Positions 24,518-33,088 of a stretch of DNA of 47,997 nt are shown here, piece by piece. The notes under the pieces were generated by a model. The model saw only the letters and a list, made by a program, of their open reading frames with translations. It had not been told where the DNA came from and searched no databases. Origin of the DNA: Albidovulum sp. (GTDB taxonomy: Bacteria > Pseudomonadota > Alphaproteobacteria > Rhodobacterales > Rhodobacteraceae); NCBI GenBank assembly GCA_026989275.1, contig JALSJQ010000048.1:1-47997 (forward strand), in the 5' to 3' direction. Position 1 is the first letter of the stretch; each line of letters starts with the position of its first letter. The translations under genes were made by a program, and so were the position numbers.

Positions 24518-25491
24518 GCGTGCGGCGGTCGGTTGTCCGGGGGGTGGGGCATCATCTTCCCGAGCGGGTGGTGACGAATGACGAATTCGCCGAGCGACTC
24601 GATACCAGCGACGAATGGATCCGCAGCCGCACCGGCATCGAGCGTCGCCATTTCGCGGCCGAGGGCGAACTGACCTCCGATCTGGCGCTCGAGGCGGCGA
24701 AGCGGGCGCTCGGGAATGCCGGCATGGAGGCCGACGCGATCGACGCCATCGTGCTGGCGACCTCGACCCCCGATCTCACCTTTCCCTCGACGGCGACTAG
24801 GGTGCAGGCCGGGCTCGGCATGACCCGCGGCTTCGCCTACGACATCCAGGCGGTCTGCGCCGGCTTCGTCTTCGCCCTGGCCAATGCCGACATGCTGATC
24901 CGCACCGGCGAAGCCGACCGGGTGCTGGTGATCGGAGCCGAGACCTTCTCGCGCATCCTCGACTGGGACGACCGTTCGACCTGCGTGCTCTTCGGCGACG
25001 GGGCCGGGGCGGTGGTACTCGAGGCGGCGCCGGGGCGGGGCGACTCCGCCGACCGCGGCATCCTTGCAGTCGATCTGCATTCGGACGGCCGTTATCGGGA
25101 CATTCTCTATGTCGATGGCGGCGTCTCGGCGACGGGCTCGGCGGGCTGTCTGAGGATGCAGGGGCGCGAAGTGTTCAAGCATGCGGTCGTCAAGCTGGCA
25201 GAGACCGCCGAGGCGGCGCTCGGCAAGGCCGGGCTCAGCGCGGCGGAGGTGGACTGGATCATCCCCCATCAGGCCAATCTGCGCATCATCTCGGCCACGG
25301 CCCAGAAACTCGGCCTGCCGATGGAGCGGGTGGTGGTGACGGTGAACGAGCACGGCAACACCTCCGCCGCCTCGATCCCGATGGCGATGTCGGTGGCGGC
25401 GAGCGAAGGGCGGCTCTCCCCCGGCGACGTGATCGTGACCGAGGCGATCGGCGGCGGCCTGGCCTGGGGAGCGGCGGTGCTGCGCTGGTAA
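24514..25491 (+). CDS. fabH: 3-oxoacyl-[acyl-carrier-protein] synthase III (FabH)
   Basis: Starts fatty acid synthesis by condensing acetyl-CoA with malonyl-ACP. The 325-residue protein has the full catalytic triad: C115 in [15 protein letters not shown]252 in [12 protein letters not shown] and N282 in [26 protein letters not shown] and [15 protein letters not shown] are also typical. Translationally coupled to plsX. Confidence 0.97.
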   Translation: MSVRRSVVRGVGHHLPERVVTNDEFAERLDTSDEWIRSRTGIERRHFAAEGELTSDLALEAAKRALGNAGMEADAIDAIVLATSTPDLTFPSTATRVQAGLGMTRGFAYDIQAVCAGFVFALANADMLIRTGEADRVLVIGAETFSRILDWDDRSTCVLFGDGAGAVVLEAAPGRGDSADRGILAVDLHSDGRYRDILYVDGGVSATGSAGCLRMQGREVFKHAVVKLAETAEAALGKAGLSAAEVDWIIPHQANLRIISATAQKLGLPMERVVVTVNEHGNTSAASIPMAMSVAASEGRLSPGDVIVTEAIGGGLAWGAAVLRW

Positions 25492-25558
25492 CGGGCGGCC
25501 CCGGCGGGGCGGATCCTTCGCAACCCCTTGATTTCAAGACTTCCTCAGCCATTGATGG

Positions 25559-25588
25559 TTGACTCGCGCGCGCTCCTCTCCCTATGCT
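25559..25588 (+). promoter_or_regulatory. candidate promoter for ihfA-merR
   Basis: TTGACT (25559-25564), 18 bases, TATGCT (25583-25588). The -35 matches five of six and the -10 four of six. A start near 25595 leaves a leader of about 50 bases before ihfA. Confidence 0.5.
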
Positions 25589-25645
25589 CGACGAAAAGCA
25601 CGGCAACCGGCGGCACATGCCGGGTGGGGAGAGGGAGTGCAGCCC

Positions 25646-25969
25646 ATGGATGATGCGAAGGCGGCGAAGAAGACGCTCACCCGGGCCGATCTGGCCCAGG
25701 CGGTGTTTCGCGAGGTCGGTTTGTCGAAGAACGAATCGGCCGAACTCGTCGAATCGGTGATCGAGCATGTCTGTGCCGCCCTCGAACGGGGCGAGACGGT
25801 GAAGATCTCCTCCTTCGGCACCTTCCTCGTGCGGCAGAAATCCGAACGCATCGGCCGCAACCCCAAGACCGGGGAAGAGGTGCCGATCACGCCGCGGCGG
25901 GTGGTGTCCTTCCGGCCTTCCAACACCATGAAGGAACGGGTCGCGGCGGGTAATCGTCAGCGCGAGTGA
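25646..25969 (+). CDS. ihfA: integration host factor subunit alpha
   Basis: DNA-bending nucleoid protein, 107 residues. Seen: [60 protein letters not shown] and [20 protein letters not shown], the DNA-binding arm with the intercalating proline region, ending [12 protein letters not shown]. The alpha assignment follows from [13 protein letters not shown] and the merR-adjacent position typical of ihfA in alphaproteobacteria. GAGGGAG precedes the ATG. Confidence 0.96.
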   Translation: MDDAKAAKKTLTRADLAQAVFREVGLSKNESAELVESVIEHVCAALERGETVKISSFGTFLVRQKSERIGRNPKTGEEVPITPRRVVSFRPSNTMKERVAAGNRQRE

Positions 25970-25987
25970 TCCGAAAGGCGGGGCGGG

Positions 25988-27478
25988 ATGGAGAAGGCAC
26001 CACAGGCATTCAGGACCATCGGCGAGGCGTCCGAATGGCTCGGTGTCCAGCCCCATGTCCTGCGGTTCTGGGAGAGCCGCTTCGCGCAGATCCGGCCGGT
26101 GAAACGGCGCGGCGGCAGGCGCTACTACCGGCCCGACGATCTGCGCCTTCTCGCCGGTATTCGCCACCTGTTGCATGAAGAGGGCATGACCATTCGCGGG
26201 GTGCAGAAGCTCCTGCGCGAGAAGGGCGTGGCCCATGTCGCCGCGCTGGCCGACCCGGCGCTGGTCGCCCGGCTCGAGGGCCGGGCGGCGGAGGCGGAGG
26301 ACGGTGCGGCGACGGAAGGGGCCTCCTCGGCGGCCCGGCCTGCCGGGGAAGGGGGTGCGGAGAAAGCTTCGGCCGCGCAGGTTGCTGCGGTTGCGGAAGA
26401 CGCCTTGGCCGCGCGAGCCCGTCCGGCGGATGCTCCGGCGGCGGATGGCGGGGAGGCGGCGCCGGGAGCGGGGCCGGAGCGCGACGCTCCGGGCACGGCG
26501 GCGAAGACGGGAGAGGCGGGGTTCGCCGAGGCCCGGCAAGCCGGGAAGGTCGTCGCAGAGGCGCCGCCCGCTGCGCGGCGGAAAGACCGGGACGGAGCGG
26601 ACGGGGCACCGGCGCATCCTGCCGCGCAGGCGGAGGACGATCGGGGCGGGGCTTCGGTCGAGGCGCTCGGGGAGACCGGAAGGGCGGAGGCGACCGCGGA
26701 AGATGCCGCGGCGGTGCCGGTCGTCGCGGAGGAAGACGTGGCGCAAGGCCGGAGCACGGCAGCGGCATCGGATGAGGCCGTGGAAGACGCTCCGTCGGCA
26801 GAGGAGGCCGCGGAGGCATCTCCGCATGCGGAGGACACCCGGCCCGTGGAGACGCTTCCGGTCGTTCGGGACGCCTCGGCTGCCGAGAAGGTGCCGGTCG
26901 CGGAAGACGCCCCGACGGGTGCTCCGCCCCCGGCGGCGAAGAAGGCCCCGGCCGAGGAGGATGCCGCCGGGGAAGCTCCGGTCGCGGGAAGGGTCGGGGA
27001 GGAGGTTCCGGCCGGGGCGGAGGGCGCCCGGTTTGCGCAGGAGACCCCGGCGGAGGGCGCCTCGGCTGTGACGGAGGCCCCGGCGGCGGAAGACGCTCTG
27101 GCGGCGTCTCCAGTCCCGGGAAAGGCCGCGGAAGACGCATCGGCCGGGCAAGAGTCCCCGATCGCTGCGGAGACGCCGACATCGGAAGAGGTGCTGGCCC
27201 GGGAAAGGGCCACGGCGGATGCCCCGCCCCCGGAGGAGAGTGCCGAGGAGGTTCCGGCCGGGGCGGAGGGCGCGGCGGCGTCACCGCCTGCCGACCCGGC
27301 GGCTCCCGGGCGCGCGGAGGGTGCGCCGGGCGCGGCGGTCACCCCCCCGGATGCCGGGCGGGGCGGGGACGAGGCCGCGCGGCTCGTCGCGCTCGTGGCG
27401 CGGCTCGAGACGCTGCGGGAACGGATGGCGGCCGAGCATCGGCGAATCGAGGCCCGGCTCGGCGATTTTGGCTCTTGA
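25988..27478 (+). CDS. MerR-family transcriptional regulator with very long low-complexity tail
   Basis: A 496-residue protein. Residues about 8-80 form a MerR-type winged helix-turn-helix ([57 protein letters not shown]). The gene after ihfA and before tRNA-Pro is a conserved MerR-like regulator in alphaproteobacteria, usually much shorter. Here residues about 98-470 are Ala/Glu/Pro/Gly-rich with many EDAP/AEEA-like units, then a final coil ([20 protein letters not shown]). A 29-base exact repeat lies within the tail (26999-27027 and 27245-27273), in the same frame. No effector-binding domain is seen; target genes unknown. Confidence 0.85.
   Translation: MEKAPQAFRTIGEASEWLGVQPHVLRFWESRFAQIRPVKRRGGRRYYRPDDLRLLAGIRHLLHEEGMTIRGVQKLLREKGVAHVAALADPALVARLEGRAAEAEDGAATEGASSAARPAGEGGAEKASAAQVAAVAEDALAARARPADAPAADGGEAAPGAGPERDAPGTAAKTGEAGFAEARQAGKVVAEAPPAARRKDRDGADGAPAHPAAQAEDDRGGASVEALGETGRAEATAEDAAAVPVVAEEDVAQGRSTAAASDEAVEDAPSAEEAAEASPHAEDTRPVETLPVVRDASAAEKVPVAEDAPTGAPPPAAKKAPAEEDAAGEAPVAGRVGEEVPAGAEGARFAQETPAEGASAVTEAPAAEDALAASPVPGKAAEDASAGQESPIAAETPTSEEVLARERATADAPPPEESAEEVPAGAEGAAASPPADPAAPGRAEGAPGAAVTPPDAGRGGDEAARLVALVARLETLRERMAAEHRRIEARLGDFGS
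26999..27273 (+). repeat. 29-base exact direct repeat within the merR tail
   Basis: Copies at 26999-27027 and 27245-27273 are identical and 246 bases apart, a multiple of three, so both encode [10 protein letters not shown]. This shows expansion of the low-complexity tail by in-frame duplication. Confidence 0.8.
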
Positions 27479-27502
27479 AGCCGGCGCGAAAAACCGTATC
27501 TA
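27475..27502 (+). promoter_or_regulatory. candidate promoter for tRNA-Pro
   Basis: TTGAAG (27475-27480), 16 bases, TATCTA (27497-27502), placing transcription start a few bases before the tRNA at 27512. The -35 overlaps the merR stop codon. Confidence 0.5.
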
Positions 27503-27511
27503 TCCCGCTGT

Positions 27512-27589
27512 CGGGCCGTGGCGCAGTCTGGTTAGCGCGTTCGTCTGGGGGACGAAAGGTCGCGAGTTCAAATCTCGCCGGCCCGACCA
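27512..27589 (+). tRNA. tRNA-Pro (anticodon GGG)
   Basis: A complete cloverleaf including encoded CCA. Acceptor stem CGGGCCG pairs with CGGCCCG; discriminator A precedes CCA (27587-27589). The anticodon arm is TTCGT-CTGGGGG-ACGAA, giving GGG, which reads CCC/CCU proline codons. The T arm reads CGAGTTCAAATCTCG. It sits just after ihfA-merR, a conserved neighbourhood. Confidence 0.96.
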
Positions 27590-27949
27590 TCGGCTCCCCC
27601 TTCCCGCATCCCCTGCCCCGGAGATTTCGCCCGGCCGGGCAGGGGCCGGCCGGCTGACGCGCCTTCCCCCCGACGCCCTTCCCCGATCTCCCGCCTTCGA
27701 CTGGAACCAGCGCCCTTTCCATCCCGTCGTTTCCGGATGCTTCTGCCGCCCTGGGGGGAGAGCGACGGCCAGCCGTGTTTTCATGGCGATATTTCAAGCG
27801 TTTGCGCCAATCCCGCTGCGGGGTCCCGAAATCCTGCTTCACGAAGGGTTGAAGCAGCCCTCCTGTCTCCCAATCTCTTCGCCAGACGCCGGTGCGGCAG
27901 GGCTGAAGCGCAGCGCCGGACCGGCACGAAACATGAAAGGGACAGAGAC
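27590..27949. other. intergenic region between tRNA-Pro and hdeD-like gene
   Basis: No gene supported. The first part is pyrimidine-rich and contains a perfect 12-base palindrome GCCCGGCCGGGC (27629-27640) and a 10-base palindrome GCCGGCCGGC (27645-27654). No integrase or attachment-site duplicate of the tRNA 3' end was noticed. The second half is less GC-rich (GATATTTCAAGCGTTTGCG, near 27787) and likely holds the promoter of the next gene. Confidence 0.45.
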
Positions 27950-28576
27950 ATGACCAATACGACCGATACCGGAACCGGTGGCCGGGGCGCCGGGCCGGAA
28001 GCGATTCTCGGCTCGATCGCGCCCAAATGGGGCTGGTTCGTTCTGAACGGCGTTCTTGCCGTCCTCTTCGGGCTGATCGCGCTCTTCGCGCCGATTTCGG
28101 CCATCTATGCCATGACCGTCATCTGGGGTGCCTTCGCCTTCGCCGACGGCATGATCGCTCTGGTTTCGGGCATCGGCCGGGCGCGGCGGGGAGAGAAGCA
28201 CTGGTGGGCCTTCATTCTGCGCGGCGCGCTCGGGATCATGGCCGCGGCCGTGGTGCTCGTCATGCCCCATGTGGCGACGCTGGCGCTCACCGTCTTCACC
28301 TGGACGATGATGGCCATCTGGTCGGTCGCCATCGGCATTGCCGAGATCACCGCCGCCATTCGCCTGCGCAGGGAGATCGAGGGGGAATGGCTGCTGGCGC
28401 TGTCCGGCATCCTCTCGCTGATGCTGGGCGGGGCGATCCCGGTGCTCCTGATCGCCAACCCGGCGGCCTCCGTGGTGGCGATGGGCTACATGATCGGTGC
28501 CTGGGCGCTCCTGCACGGCATCCTCTCGGTGGGGCTCGGCCTCAAGCTCAGGCGTCTGGCCGGCACCGCACGCTGA
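27950..28576 (+). CDS. HdeD family acid-resistance/DUF308 membrane protein
   Basis: A 208-residue integral membrane protein with about six helices, arranged as three hairpins (WFVLNGVLAVLFGLIALFAP, MTVIWGAFAFADGMIALVSG, FILRGALGIMAAAVVLVMPH, AIWSVAIGIAEITAAIRLRR, LLALSGILSLMLGGAIPVLL, GYMIGAWALLHGILSVGLGL). The RRGEKHWWAFILRG turn is typical of HdeD/DUF308 proteins, named for E. coli HdeD in acid resistance. Its role here is unknown but a stress function is plausible. It is 85 bases upstream of an eRF1-like gene on the same strand. Confidence 0.87.
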   Translation: MTNTTDTGTGGRGAGPEAILGSIAPKWGWFVLNGVLAVLFGLIALFAPISAIYAMTVIWGAFAFADGMIALVSGIGRARRGEKHWWAFILRGALGIMAAAVVLVMPHVATLALTVFTWTMMAIWSVAIGIAEITAAIRLRREIEGEWLLALSGILSLMLGGAIPVLLIANPAASVVAMGYMIGAWALLHGILSVGLGLKLRRLAGTAR

Positions 28577-28661
28577 GAGGGCCGCTTGCGGCGACGAACG
28601 GTTCCTGAAAGACAGGGGCGGTGAAGGCACGGCCGCCTCACCCATTCGGAGACAGAACAAG

Positions 28662-29870
28662 ATGATCAGAACACAGGAAGCGGCAGAACTCGTGAAACGG
28701 CTTGGTGCCCTCGAGGCACCGGTTCTCACCGTCTATGCCGACATCAACCCCGCCAATCCCGACAACCGGGGCGGCGGCTGGCGCACGCGGGTGAAGAATG
28801 CGCTCAAGGAGATCGCCCCGATCCACGAGCGCAGGAAACACGCGAAGTCGCTCTACGAGGAAGTGCTCGAGACGATCTCCGAGGAGCGGCCGACCGCCCG
28901 CACGATGGCGCTCTTCGCCCGGCAGGACGAGCACGGCAAGGCCCATATCGAGCGGATCGATCTCAATGTCGATCTGCCGGTGGTCGATCTCGGGCAGGGG
29001 CGGGTCGAGGCGCGCTGGGGCGAACCTTACGTGGCGCCGCTGGTCTATGCGCTCGACGAGTATCAGCGTGCCGGCGTCATCCATGTCGATGGGGCGAAGT
29101 GGCGATTCTTCGAGATCTTCCTCGGGGAGATCCGCGAATGCGAGGAGGTGTTCGAGGAGCTCGACGAGGAGGACTGGAAGGCGCTCAGGGAAGCGTCCGA
29201 ATTCATCCGCTCGGGGCGGTTGCGGGCCGAGGCCAGGGCCGATCTTTCAGGCTCCAACAAGGACGCCTGGAAGGCCAAGCTCCAGCACTGGCGCCACAAG
29301 CTCTACCGCCGCCTTGCCCGTCTGGCGGAGAAGGCGGTGAAGGCGCTCGGCATCGACCGGCTGGTGCTGATGGGCGACGAGACCGAAACCGGCGTTCTCT
29401 ACAACACCCTGCCGCGTTCGTTGCGCGAGAAGGTGGCGGCGCGGGTGTCGAATCCGGAGGATCTCAACGAGCCCAACAAGGAGGACATCCTCGAGCGTGT
29501 CCTGCCGGCGCTGGAAGAGGCCGAGCGCGCGGGGGAGCTGGCTCTCCTAGACGAGATCCGCGAGCAGCCCGGCCCGAAGGGAATGTGCGAGGTGCTCGAC
29601 GCGCTGCAGTTCGGCCGGCTCGAGGTGATCGTCCTGCCCTGGGGGCTCGATGCCGAGGTCTGGCACTGCCCCGATCCGGCGGACTGGTACACCTGCAACG
29701 AGGACGACGCCCGCACGCTCTGCGGCGAGGCGGCCGGGAAGGTGCATCTGCGCGACCGGCTCTTCCGCCTGGCCGACGATTACGGCACCCGCATCGAGCT
29801 GGTGCAGGGGCCGGCCGAGGAACGGTTGCGCGCGGAGTTCGACGGTGTTGCCGGGTTGCGCCGCTGGTAG
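28662..29870 (+). CDS. eRF1-like release-factor-family protein (baeRF type), lacking GGQ
   Basis: A 402-residue protein resembling the bacterial eRF1-like (baeRF) families described in comparative studies of release factors. The C-terminal about 60 residues match the eRF1 L7Ae-like domain: HLRDRLFRLADDYGTRIELV followed by AEERLRAEFDGVAGLRRW, comparable with the eRF1 end that finishes in an LLRY-type motif. The middle domain (about 140-260) has helices around ADLSGSNKDAWKAKLQHWRH where the catalytic GGQ loop would lie; no GGQ is present. Three cysteines (C336, C345, C354) lie before the last domain. Peptidyl-tRNA hydrolysis by the usual mechanism is unlikely; a ribosome-associated stress role is inferred. 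Confidence 0.72.
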   Translation: MIRTQEAAELVKRLGALEAPVLTVYADINPANPDNRGGGWRTRVKNALKEIAPIHERRKHAKSLYEEVLETISEERPTARTMALFARQDEHGKAHIERIDLNVDLPVVDLGQGRVEARWGEPYVAPLVYALDEYQRAGVIHVDGAKWRFFEIFLGEIRECEEVFEELDEEDWKALREASEFIRSGRLRAEARADLSGSNKDAWKAKLQHWRHKLYRRLARLAEKAVKALGIDRLVLMGDETETGVLYNTLPRSLREKVAARVSNPEDLNEPNKEDILERVLPALEEAERAGELALLDEIREQPGPKGMCEVLDALQFGRLEVIVLPWGLDAEVWHCPDPADWYTCNEDDARTLCGEAAGKVHLRDRLFRLADDYGTRIELVQGPAEERLRAEFDGVAGLRRW

Positions 29871-29896
29871 GGGCATTCTCCGGGCAGGGATGCGCG

Positions 29897-29918
29897 AGGG
29901 GGCCTGCGGGCCCCCTTT
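29897..29918 (+). terminator. probable intrinsic terminator after the eRF1-like gene
   Basis: An 8-bp perfect stem AGGGGGCC / GGCCCCCT with TGCG loop, followed by TTCCC. Strong stem but weak T-run. Confidence 0.6.
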
Positions 29919-30333
29919 CCCTGTCGTCGGGGGCGGGTCTGGCGGTTCCTTCTCGGCGGCGGGGTGGTCTGGGGCCGTCTGCCCGGACGGGATCCGCAGG
30001 CATTGCAGGCGGGTCGGCCGCCGCGGTGCCTGCCCCGAACGGGGGGCCGGGGCTTCGGGGAAGATCGGTCATGGGTGGTGCGGGCACCGGCCGCGCCGGT
30101 GCGGAGCCGGCCGGTGCACGGGCACGGAGGGCCGGTTGATGTGACTGCGGACGGGGCCATGCCCGGACCGGCCCGCGGCACGAGGACGGGTGTCGCGGTG
30201 CGGGTCAAGTGGCGCGTCGTCTGCTCCGGCGCGGGCACGGAGGGCCGGTCGGTGCTGCCGCTGCGCGGGAGCATCCCCCGGTCGGGCGAAGCGGGCCCGC
30301 ATCAGGGTGTTGTTCCCACATGTGAGAGATGCG
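29919..30333. other. intergenic region between convergent eRF1-like gene and pmtA
   Basis: No gene supported. Contains an 18-base direct repeat CGGGCACGGAGGGCCGGT (30119-30136 and 30232-30249) and a perfect 8-bp hairpin GCACCGGC-CGC-GCCGGTGC (30084-30102). The region is convergent, so these may be involved in termination from either side, but no T-run is present. Confidence 0.5.
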
Positions 30334-30948
30334 CTATCTCTTGCGCAGGAGCAGGAAGGTCATCATGCCGAGCGGGGGGAGTGTCTCCCGGCGGACGATC
30401 TCGAGCCGCTCGTCAACGAGGATGCGCGAGAGCGGAAAGTCCGGGTGCCAGCCGAGCAGGTCCGCAAGCGGGCTGGCGGCGCGCTCGATCCTGGCCATCA
30501 TGCCCTTCTCGCGGCTGAAATGGTTGACGATGGCGACATGGCCGCCGGGGCGGCAGACGCGGGCGATCTCGTGCATCACCCGTTCGGGCTCCGGCACCAC
30601 CGAGAGGATGTGCAGCGCCACCACCCAGTCGAAGCTGGCATCGGCGAAGGCGAGGTGGCGGGCGTCCATCCTCAGAAGCGCCTTGACATGGGACAGCCGC
30701 TCCCGGGTGACGCGGGCCTGCGCCTTCTCGAGCATCTCGGCCGAGAAGTCGATGCCGGTCACCCGGTTGCGCGGGTCGTAGAGCGGGAGCGACAGCCCGG
30801 TGCCGACGCCGACCTCCAGCACTTCGCCGGGCGCGGCGTTGACCGCGGCGGTGGCCCGGCGGCGCCCGGCCTGGGTGACGGCGCCGAAGGTGCGGTCGTA
30901 GATCGGTGCCCAGCGGGCATAGGATGCCTCGATGGCCTGTGGCTCCAT
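30334..30948 (-). CDS. pmtA: phosphatidylethanolamine N-methyltransferase (PmtA-like)
   Basis: A 204-residue SAM-dependent methyltransferase of the Rhodobacter PmtA type, methylating phosphatidylethanolamine to phosphatidylcholine. Motif I is EVLEVGVGTGLSLPLYDPRN, followed by VTGIDFSAEMLEKAQARV, and the later SFDWVVALHILSVVPEPERV and RVCRPGGHVAIVNHFS. Lies immediately downstream of pssA and psd, completing a PS-PE-PC pathway on one strand. The start is a double ATG (30951 or 30948); 30948 is chosen for better spacing from GGGAGGAG and because it overlaps the pssA stop (TGATG). Confidence 0.9.
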   Translation of the reverse strand: MEPQAIEASYARWAPIYDRTFGAVTQAGRRRATAAVNAAPGEVLEVGVGTGLSLPLYDPRNRVTGIDFSAEMLEKAQARVTRERLSHVKALLRMDARHLAFADASFDWVVALHILSVVPEPERVMHEIARVCRPGGHVAIVNHFSREKGMMARIERAASPLADLLGWHPDFPLSRILVDERLEIVRRETLPPLGMMTFLLLRKR

Positions 30949-31976
30949 CATTCTCCTCCCTGATCCTTTCGCCCCGCCAAGGGGCGATGTTCCGGTTGTG
31001 CTTCTCGCGTGGCCGCGCCGGTGCCGGCTGTCGTGTCGGCCGAGGGCATGGGTCGGGTCTGTGGCGGTCGCGGCGCCCGGTCGGGCCGGTTGCGGAGGGC
31101 GTCCTTCGGCGGTGGCGTGCCGGGGTCGTTCCTGCCGGGGGCGGCGCCGGCCGGTTTTGCGGGGCGTTCGTCCTCGTGCGGGCCGCCCCCTTCGGCCGAT
31201 GCGCGGGCGGCCGCTCCGGCCCTGCCGGTGCGCAGCAGGCACCACAGAAGGCTGGCGGCATAGGCGAGGGCGACGAGCGACAGGGTCCGCCAGGGGAAGG
31301 TGAGGGCGGCGGCCCCGAGGATCAGGATGCCGAGGATGACGAAGGGGGCCTTGTCGCGCCGGATCGTGACCGACTTGAACGACCAGGTGCGCAGCCGGCT
31401 GATCATGAGCAGGCCGACGAAGGCCGGCACGAGGGCCAGGAGCGCGGGCGGCAGGGGCGGTGCGGCGGCGGCGCGGCCGGTCAGGGAGAAGCTGAAGAAC
31501 ATCGGCGCGAGCACGAGGAGCGCGCCCGCAGGCGCCGGCACGCCGATGAAATGATCGGGCGGCCGCGTTGCCTCGCGGGCGAGGATGTTGAAGCGGGCCA
31601 GGCGCAGCGCGGTGCAGATCACATAGACGAGAACGGCGATCCAGCCGATCTGCGGCAGCCCGTGCAGCGCCCACAGATAGAGGATGAGGGCCGGCGCGAC
31701 GCCGAAGTCGAGAAAGTCGGCGAGGCTGTCGAGCTCCGCGCCGAGGGCGCTGTCCGAGCCGAGGCGGCGGGCGAGGAAACCGTCGAGCGTGTCGAGCATG
31801 GCCGCGAGAAGCACCAGCAGCACCGCCCGTTCATATTCCTGCATCAGGGCGAATCGGATGGCGGTGAAGCCGGCGGCAAGGGCGGCCAGGGTGACGATGT
31901 TGGGCACGAGGCTGACGAGCGGCAGCCGGCCGCGACGCCGTCTCTCTGCCCTTGCGGTGCGAAAGCGGCGGGCCAT
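30948..31976 (-). CDS. pssA: CDP-diacylglycerol-serine O-phosphatidyltransferase with C-terminal tail
   Basis: Inner-membrane enzyme making phosphatidylserine from CDP-diacylglycerol and serine. The CDP-alcohol phosphotransferase signature is complete: LDTLDGFLARRLGSDSALGA then ELDSLADFLDFG (DG..AR, then G...D...D). Several membrane helices follow (APALILYLWALHGLPQIGWI, APAGALLVLAPMFFSFSL, ILGILILGAAALTFPW). At 342 residues it is longer than usual because of about 90 hydrophilic Pro/Ala/Arg-rich residues at the C terminus (GRAGAAARASAEGGGPHEDE to the end). The start at 31976 is three bases after the psd stop. Confidence 0.94.
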   Translation of the reverse strand: MARRFRTARAERRRRGRLPLVSLVPNIVTLAALAAGFTAIRFALMQEYERAVLLVLLAAMLDTLDGFLARRLGSDSALGAELDSLADFLDFGVAPALILYLWALHGLPQIGWIAVLVYVICTALRLARFNILAREATRPPDHFIGVPAPAGALLVLAPMFFSFSLTGRAAAAPPLPPALLALVPAFVGLLMISRLRTWSFKSVTIRRDKAPFVILGILILGAAALTFPWRTLSLVALAYAASLLWCLLRTGRAGAAARASAEGGGPHEDERPAKPAGAAPGRNDPGTPPPKDALRNRPDRAPRPPQTRPMPSADTTAGTGAATREAQPEHRPLAGRKDQGGE

Positions 31977-31979
31977 CGC

Positions 31980-32672
31980 CTACTCCAGCCGCGCCGCGCA
32001 GGGCGGCAGCTTGCGGGCGAGGTCGGCGATTACGGTTTCGCCGGCGATGGTGGTCTGGCCGAGGCAGACCTGCGGCGCCACTCCCTCGGGCAGATAGACA
32101 TCGACCCGCGAGCCGAAGCGGATGAGGCCGAAACGCTCGCCGCGCCGCAGCGTCTGCCCCTCCTCGACCCAGGAGACGATGCGCCGCGCGACGAGCCCCG
32201 CAATCTGCACCACGGCGATTTCGCGCCCGTCCTCGAGTCGCAGGCGCAGCGAGTTGCGCTCGTTGTGCTCGGACGCCTTGTCGAGCGAGGCGTTGAAGAA
32301 ACGCCCGGGCCGATAGGCGACGGCGACGACCTCGCCCGCTGCCGGGGCCCGGTTCACATGACAGTTGAACACGTTCATGAAGATGCTGACGCGGGTGAGC
32401 GGGGTCTCCCCCATGCCGAGCTCGGGCGGCGGGGGCGCGACCTCGATCTGGGAGACGACGCCGTCGGCCGGTGCCACCATGAGCCCCTCCCGCTGGGGCA
32501 CGGCGCGCCTGGGATCGCGAAAGAAGTAGTAGACCCAGACCGTCAGCGCCACGCCGACGAGCCCCGGCACCTCGTCGATCAGGAAGAGAAGGACGGTGAC
32601 CGCCGCGGCGATGGCGACGAAGCGGCGCCCCTCGGGGTGCATCGGCTTGATGACGGCATCGAGAACGGACAT
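31980..32672 (-). CDS. psd: phosphatidylserine decarboxylase (short, PSD-A type)
   Basis: Converts phosphatidylserine to phosphatidylethanolamine at the inner membrane; a pyruvoyl enzyme that cleaves itself. The 230-residue protein has an N-terminal membrane region ([34 protein letters not shown]), then [53 protein letters not shown] and [13 protein letters not shown]. The Gly-Ser in that last motif is the expected self-cleavage site creating the pyruvoyl group. First gene of psd-pssA-pmtA. Confidence 0.96.
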   Translation of the reverse strand: MSVLDAVIKPMHPEGRRFVAIAAAVTVLLFLIDEVPGLVGVALTVWVYYFFRDPRRAVPQREGLMVAPADGVVSQIEVAPPPPELGMGETPLTRVSIFMNVFNCHVNRAPAAGEVVAVAYRPGRFFNASLDKASEHNERNSLRLRLEDGREIAVVQIAGLVARRIVSWVEEGQTLRRGERFGLIRFGSRVDVYLPEGVAPQVCLGQTTIAGETVIADLARKLPPCAARLE

Positions 32673-33088
32673 GGTTTTCCTCGGGCTTGTCCTGCTGCGG
32701 CTTCATGTCCCCGTTTGCGACCCTTTGGCAACCATTTTCGACATCGGGGGGCATGATGCCCCGAAAATGGCCGATGCCCCTTCGGGGTGCGGCGGCCGTG
32801 CATCGGGTGCGGTCGGGGCCGCTCTTGCGCCTGTCGGCGGGGGAATGCAACAGGACCGATCGTCTCGTCCGTTCCGGTGCGGGGGCGACGAGGGCACGAG
32901 GAGGGAGTGACGGGGGCAGGGGGCGGCCGGCGGGAGGCGGCAGGAGCCGAAGCGGATCGCGCCTCGGCCTTCGCGAAGAACCGGGCTGCGGGCCGTGACG
33001 TTTCGTCGAAGTGGGCGGAGGGCGCATTGCGAGCGGTTCGAAAGCATGGCACAAAGGCGGCGAGTTGCAGCCGGAAGGAGAGCGTTTC
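32673..33088. other. intergenic region between divergent psd and pcm
   Basis: No gene supported. The psd side (32700-32790) holds a notable set of inverted repeats (separate entry). The middle, 32800-33000, is very GC-rich. The pcm side has TTGCGA (33024 region) followed at 17 bases by CACAAA, a weak promoter candidate, then GGAAGGAG before the pcm start. Confidence 0.5.
32732..32787 (-). repeat. nested inverted repeats with alternative pairing upstream of psd
   Basis: On the + strand: CCATTTTC (32732-32739) pairs with GAAAATGG (32763-32770); inside, GGGGCA-TGA-TGCCCC forms a hairpin (32748-32762). CATCGG (32742-32747) can instead pair with CCGATG (32771-32776), which crosses the first pairing, so the two outer stems exclude each other. 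A CCCC-TTC-GGGG hairpin follows (32777-32787). The block lies 60-115 bases before the psd start and would be in its leader if transcription begins upstream. Confidence 0.6.

Noticed and set aside
27703-27731. EcfG-type stress promoter (GGAAC ... CGTT) upstream of the HdeD gene
   Set aside because: The spacing is 20 bases, longer than the 16-17 expected.
27512-27949. Integration site at tRNA-Pro
   Set aside because: No integrase and no repeated copy of the tRNA 3' end found nearby.
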